A stretch of 7,547 nt of DNA from contig NZ_JAQIVI010000194.1 of assembly GCF_028618695.1 (NCBI RefSeq), positions 1-7,547 of the forward strand. Direction: 5' to 3'. Shown here one piece after another: positions 5,564 to 7,547 of the stretch. A program made the position numbers and the translations under genes. Every line of letters starts with the position of its first letter. Within the stretch, counting starts at the first letter, position 1. The notes beneath the pieces are model-generated. The model was not told the origin of the DNA. It searched no databases and saw nothing but the letters and a program-made list of their open reading frames with translations. The stretch is from Natrinema soli (GTDB lineage: Archaea; Halobacteriota; Halobacteria; Halobacteriales; Natrialbaceae).

Positions 5564-5572
5564 ACCTTTTTG
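5564..5572 (+). promoter_or_regulatory. TATA-like T-run before the ParB/HTH-like gene
   Basis: CCTTTTTGA is centred about 29 bases before the ATG at 5597. The five T also lie 26 bases after the stop of the preceding small gene and could end its transcript. Confidence 0.5.
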
Positions 5573-5596
5573 ACGGCGGAACTCTTACCGAGGTTC

Positions 5597-6265
5597 ATGA
5601 CCGACAATCGGCCCGATGATCGATCGATCCCGACGGACCGCGAATCGCCCGTCGGTTCACCGGTTATCCGGGGTGATGAATCGGTCGCCGGAAACCGCGC
5701 CCGCGAAGCCGTCCAGTTCGATCCCGACGACCCCAAGAGCCTTGCAGACGCCGCCGAAACCGTCCGCCGGTTCGCCGGCGGTGAGACCAACGACGATCAC
5801 CTCTACATGCTTCGCGGTGCAGCCGCCTGCGCTGCCCTCGTTCGCGGCGAAGGCTCCTACAAGGCCGCCGCCGAACGCGCCGGCGGTGACGCCACTGTCT
5901 CCTTTATCCGCAAGTGGGCCCGCGTCCACGATCTCCCGCGCTCGGTCCGCAAACAGGTCGCACTCGGTCAGATCGCCCCGACAGCCGCCAAACACATCGC
6001 CCGGGTCGGCGGCGAATCACGGCTCCTCCTCGCGTGGGCCACCCTCGACGGAGACCTCACCGTCCGCGACGTCCGCAGCGTCGCCAGCGCGATCAACAAC
6101 GGTGCCTCCATCGACCAGGCCCTCAACGAACACGGCATTATCCTCGGCCGACTCGAACTCATTCTCTCGCCCGCTACCTACCGTGATCTTCGACGACGTG
6201 CATCCATCGACGGTGCCGATCCCGGCCAGCTCGTCACCGAGGCGCTCGAACAGTACTTCGAATAA
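5597..6265 (+). CDS. ParB/HTH-like haloarchaeal protein, probably DUF7119
   Basis: This 222-residue protein has three parts. Residues 1-45 are a polar, proline-containing N-terminus. Residues 48-170 are an all-helical core: SLADAAETVRRFAGG, DDHLYMLRGAAACAALVRGEGSYKAAAERAG, VSFIRKWARVHDLPRSVRKQVALG and QIAPTAAKHIARVGGESRLLLAWATLDGDLTVRDVRSVASAI. The last of these resembles the helix-turn-helix of ParB/KorB-type DNA-binding proteins (Ile-Ala-Pro-Thr-Ala-Ala-Lys-His-Ile-Ala). Residues 182-222 (LGRLELILSPATYRDLRRRASIDG) look like a strand followed by helices, as in ribbon-helix-helix dimerisation regions. It matches my memory of the haloarchaeal family DUF7119. It has no ParB N-terminal nuclease domain, so a chromosome-partition role should not be assumed; a DNA-binding or regulatory role is inferred. 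An in-frame ATG at 5570 lies within the TATA region, so 5597 is the better start. tRNA-Lys follows 82 bases later. Confidence 0.85.
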   Translation: MTDNRPDDRSIPTDRESPVGSPVIRGDESVAGNRAREAVQFDPDDPKSLADAAETVRRFAGGETNDDHLYMLRGAAACAALVRGEGSYKAAAERAGGDATVSFIRKWARVHDLPRSVRKQVALGQIAPTAAKHIARVGGESRLLLAWATLDGDLTVRDVRSVASAINNGASIDQALNEHGIILGRLELILSPATYRDLRRRASIDGADPGQLVTEALEQYFE

Positions 6266-6312
6266 CGGGTATCGGACCGGCGAGGTCACTATCGAAGCAG
6301 TGGAGAAAGAAA

Positions 6313-6320
6313 CGTTTAAC
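6313..6320 (+). promoter_or_regulatory. TATA box of tRNA-Lys
   Basis: CGTTTAAC, preceded by a purine-rich GAAAGAAA that could serve as the TFB-recognition element, is centred about 31 bases before the first base of the tRNA. Confidence 0.6.
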
Positions 6321-6347
6321 CGCTGTTCCCCGAAAAAGGAAACTACA

Positions 6348-6421
<74 letters not shown>

Positions 6422-6460
6422 CTTTTGCGAGGAACAATTCATGACGAGCAGAGCGGCGAC

Positions 6461-6472
6461 CGCGATTTGAAT
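6461..6472 (-). repeat. Inverted copy of the T-loop core
   Basis: CGCGATTTGAAT is the exact reverse complement of ATTCAAATCGCG at 6521-6532 and, except for one end base, of 6401-6412 in the tRNA. It lies midway between the two direct copies. Confidence 0.6.
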
Positions 6473-6521
6473 CGCAGGGAACACGCAGCGCGGGCGGAGC
6501 GAGCGATCGTGTGACCGTGTA

Positions 6522-6545
6522 TTCAAATCGCGCCCGGCCCGCTTT
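6522..6545 (+). repeat. att-like core, copy 2
   Basis: The 24 bases are identical to 6402-6425, 120 bases further on. The similarity breaks just upstream, where GTGTA replaces GCGTG, so no second tRNA gene is present. Confidence 0.8.
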
Positions 6546-6650
6546 CTTTCTGCAAACAACACTGTGAGCAGCGGCTCACGGATCCAGCGCGAGTTAGAGC
6601 GGAGAGATCACAGCCTGCGCAACGAAATGAACAGGAACGTCTTCGTGTAG

Positions 6651-6672
6651 TTCAAAGTGCGACCGACCCGCT
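6651..6672 (+). repeat. att-like core, copy 3 (diverged)
   Basis: Eighteen of 22 bases match the start of the core, 129 bases after copy 2. Like copy 2 it is preceded by CGTGTA. It looks like an older or different version of the same site. Confidence 0.6.
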
Positions 6673-6730
6673 ATCTATCGGCGAACAGTTCCGCAAGTGA
6701 GATATTACGAAACTATCGGTATTTGAACGC

Positions 6731-6751
6731 AGGTCAGATTCGTTCTGACTT
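6731..6751 (-). terminator. Hairpin at the end of the possible small membrane protein gene
   Basis: GTCAGA (6733-6738) and TCTGAC (6744-6749) pair perfectly around a five-base loop, with possible extension to 6731 and 6751. It spans the stop codon of the minus-strand frame. No T-run follows, so a termination role is weak. Confidence 0.3.
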
Positions 6752-6862
6752 CAGCACGTTCTTACTGAGGAACCGAACACCGGTCGGAAAGAGAGCAAGG
6801 GAGACAAGTCCGACAATTATGAGGCGATCTCCGTTCTCTCTGTCAGCAGACAGTACTAGCAA
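6734..6862 (-). CDS. Possible 42-residue single-span membrane protein (TTG start)
   Basis: The minus strand holds a 43-codon frame from a TTG at 6862 to a TGA at 6734-6736. The predicted protein has a short polar N-terminus (LVLSADRENGDR), one hydrophobic segment (LIIVGLVSLALFPTGVRFL) and a basic tail (SKNVLKSERI), a plausible membrane topology. There is no ATG, but TATA-like bases (about 6893-6905) lie roughly 35 bases before the TTG inside a perfect palindrome, so a transcript with a leader of a few bases is possible. I know no family for it. It lacks the acidity typical of haloarchaeal proteins, as expected for a membrane peptide, and lies in the AT-richer tract behind the integration scars, so it could belong to, or be a remnant of, a mobile element. 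It may also be chance. Confidence 0.3.
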   Translation of the reverse strand: MLVLSADRENGDRLIIVGLVSLALFPTGVRFLSKNVLKSERI

Positions 6863-6887
6863 TTGCCGAGTAAGACAGTATTGAAAT

Positions 6888-6907
6888 CGGTTATTAAGTT
6901 ATAACCG
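6888..6907. promoter_or_regulatory. 20-base palindrome over TATA-like sequence
   Basis: CGGTTAT (6888-6894) and ATAACCG (6901-6907) are perfect inverted repeats separated by TAAGTT. The AT-rich centre could be a minus-strand TATA region, and a palindrome there is the usual form of a repressor operator. Confidence 0.4.
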
Positions 6908-6982
6908 TGGACGAAAGACGAATCCGGAACGTCGTGTTTGAGGGATCGATAACAGTAACCACTGCGTTCTGAGGATTGGGAA

Positions 6983-6989
6983 GGGGAAA
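6983..6989 (-). terminator. T-run after tRNA-Cys
   Basis: On the minus strand TTT and then CCCC follow the discriminator T of tRNA-Cys, giving an oligo-U stretch directly at the 3' end of the transcript. It is short. Confidence 0.4.
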
Positions 6990-7065
6990 AGCCAAGGGCC
7001 GGATTTGAACCGGCGGTGGGCGGCTCTGCAGGCCGCTGCGTTCGGCCGGACTCTGCCACCTTGGC
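6990..7065 (-). tRNA. tRNA-Cys (anticodon GCA)
   Basis: The minus strand gives acceptor GCCAAGG (7065-7059) with CCTTGGC (6997-6991) and discriminator T at 6990, the U73 that is an identity element of tRNA-Cys. The anticodon stem GCGGC/GCCGC holds loop CTGCAGA with anticodon GCA. The T-arm is GCCGG, loop TTCAAAT, then CCGGC. The D-stem is weak, with an A-C opposition in its third pair. CCA is not encoded and there is no intron. The gene lies about 150 bases behind 5S rRNA on the same strand, the usual haloarchaeal rRNA operon arrangement, but also has a TATA-like box of its own. Confidence 0.95.
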
Positions 7066-7090
7066 GCGTTTTACGGTTGTCACTGCGTTC

Positions 7091-7099
7091 GTTTAAGCA
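7091..7099 (-). promoter_or_regulatory. TATA-like box of tRNA-Cys
   Basis: The minus strand reads GCTTAAACG, centred about 30 bases before the first base of tRNA-Cys. It suggests that the tRNA can be made independently of the rRNA transcript. A second TATA-like patch, GCATATAG, lies at 7142-7149. Confidence 0.5.
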
Positions 7100-7151
7100 T
7101 AGCGGTACGGCACAATTCTCGTGCGAGTCGCTGTGTCAGCTCTATATGCAG

Positions 7152-7193
7152 AAAACCCTACATAGCAACTGCCGACGCAGCCGCTCTGTAGGG
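7152..7193 (-). terminator. Stem-loop plus T-run behind 5S rRNA
   Basis: CCCTACA and TGTAGGG (7187-7193 with 7156-7162) form the base. On the minus strand the stem continues, after one G-A mismatch, with nine more pairs including two G-U pairs, closed by a GTCG tetraloop at 7173-7176. TTTTC follows at once (7155-7151). The two G-U pairs exist only on the minus strand, so the structure fits RNA made from the rRNA operon. It resembles an intrinsic terminator, which is unusual for archaea, or a processing signal. Confidence 0.6.
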
Positions 7194-7212
7194 ATGAAAG
7201 TCTACGTATGAG

Positions 7213-7335
7213 TGGAGGCGGCGAAACGAGTTTCCCAGAGGCTCGCGCACTCCAGTACTCACCGTAACGCTGGCGAGCTTATCTTCCGTGTTCGGGATGG
7301 GTACGGGAGGAACCTCGCCGCTGTGGCCGCCCTAA
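7213..7335 (-). rRNA. 5S ribosomal RNA
   Basis: The minus strand reads TTAGGGCGGCCACAGCGG at the 5' end and holds the signature TCCCGTACCCATCCCGAAC followed by ACGGAAGATAAGC. After these come GAGTACTGGAGTGCGCGAGCC and the closing strand TTCGCCGCCTCC, which pairs with the 5' end. The length is about 122 bases, as in other haloarchaea. The 5' end is set by the tRNA-like element just upstream; the 3' end is uncertain by two or three bases. Confidence 0.95.
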
Positions 7336-7377
7336 TGCCGACCAACGGAATCGAACCGCTGTCATGCCAATATCGGT
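7336..7377 (-). ncRNA. tRNA-like processing element before 5S rRNA
   Basis: Directly before 5S, the minus strand has a T-arm (AGCGG, loop TTCGATT, CCGTT at 7360-7344), then GGTCGGC (7343-7337) in the place of an acceptor 3' strand and A at 7336 as discriminator. CCGAT (7376-7372) can pair with GTCGG of that strand. D-arm and anticodon arm are missing. Work in Haloferax volcanii showed that tRNase Z matures the 5' end of 5S rRNA in vitro at such an element; the sequence here fits this closely. Confidence 0.7.
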
Positions 7378-7420
7378 GGTGTGTCTCTGACCGTGTGTAT
7401 GTGTAGTCCAGTTTACGTCC

Positions 7421-7445
7421 GGACCCGTTCTCGCGTCACGGATCC
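7421..7445 (-). ncRNA. Hairpin in the 23S-5S spacer
   Basis: On the minus strand GGATCCGT (7445-7438) pairs with ACGGGTCC (7428-7421) in eight pairs, including one T-G wobble, around a nine-base loop. On the plus strand the wobble becomes a C-A mismatch, so this is a structure of the rRNA precursor, possibly linked to 23S 3' processing. Confidence 0.55.
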
Positions 7446-7461
7446 AATGCGATGTTCAGTA

Positions 7462-7547
7462 TGAATGTGTGGCTTGGCCGATTAGTGCTCGCGGACTCAA
7501 CACCTCGTTGCCTTGGTGCGTACATCCCGAGTCTATCGAACTCGTCT
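7462..7547 (-). rRNA. 23S ribosomal RNA, 3' end (partial)
   Basis: The last part of the window on the minus strand reads GATAGACTCGGGATGTACGC, then AAGGCAACGAGGTGTTGAG, then TCCGCGAGCACTAATCGGCC, the well-known 3' terminal region of archaeal and bacterial 23S rRNA. The gene continues beyond the right edge. The exact 3' end is estimated to lie at CACACATTCAT, near 7462. Confidence 0.92.

Noticed and set aside
6522..6545. A second tRNA-Lys gene
   Set aside because: Only the T-loop and acceptor 3' strand are present; no 5' acceptor, D-arm or anticodon arm precedes it.
6657..6884. Plus-strand open frame of 75 codons behind the tRNA-Lys repeats
   Set aside because: It is basic and Ser/Arg-rich, starts inside an att-like repeat, and has no promoter or recognisable motif.
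7005..7406. Plus-strand open frames over tRNA-Cys and 5S rRNA
   Set aside because: They are antisense translations of RNA genes.

Overview
The window comes from a halophilic archaeon, most likely a haloarchaeon of the Natrialbales type (the order is a guess). Its proteins are very acidic, the coding DNA is GC-rich with many CTCGAG sites, most genes start about 27-30 bases downstream of a TATA-like element so that transcripts are leaderless or nearly so, and the 5S/23S rRNA and tRNA sequences read as haloarchaeal.

Left part (1-962). The C-terminal end of an unidentified acidic protein (perhaps DUF4129) runs off the left edge. It is followed by the gene for archaeal translation initiation factor aIF1 (SUI1 family) and a non-coding stretch.

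Middle part (963-4688). Eight genes lie on the minus strand. In order of transcription they are: a DUF6360-like small protein; a YciF/DUF892 ferritin-like protein with a 39-residue acidic protein 5 bases behind it; the N-alpha-acetyltransferase RimI, for which the sequence argues for a GTG start; the haloarchaeal pair DUF5810 (zinc-knuckle) and DUF5809; a Nudix hydrolase of the ADP-ribose pyrophosphatase type; and a single-domain rhodanese. Each unit has its own TATA-like box, so this is a run of small transcription units rather than one operon.

Right-centre (4689-6421). About 700 bases hold no gene I can support, but do contain a well-formed 37-base hairpin. Two plus-strand genes follow: a 46-residue cysteine-containing acidic protein, and a 222-residue ParB/HTH-like protein (probably the haloarchaeal family DUF7119). 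After them comes tRNA-Lys(TTT) with its own promoter.

Right part (6348-7547). The 3' end of tRNA-Lys is repeated twice downstream, once almost exactly and once diverged, and there is also a short inverted copy. This looks like a cluster of attachment-site scars left by tRNA-targeting integrative elements. A possible 42-residue membrane protein, with a palindrome over its TATA region, lies beyond on the minus strand. The window closes with the 3' end of an rRNA operon on the minus strand: the end of 23S, a spacer with a hairpin and a tRNA-like element immediately before 5S, the 5S gene, a strong hairpin followed by T residues, and tRNA-Cys(GCA). The rRNA operon and tRNA-Lys therefore converge on the integration-scarred region. 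The most rewarding places for a second look are the tRNA-Lys repeat cluster, the RNA structures around 5S, the 37-base hairpin, and the small proteins.
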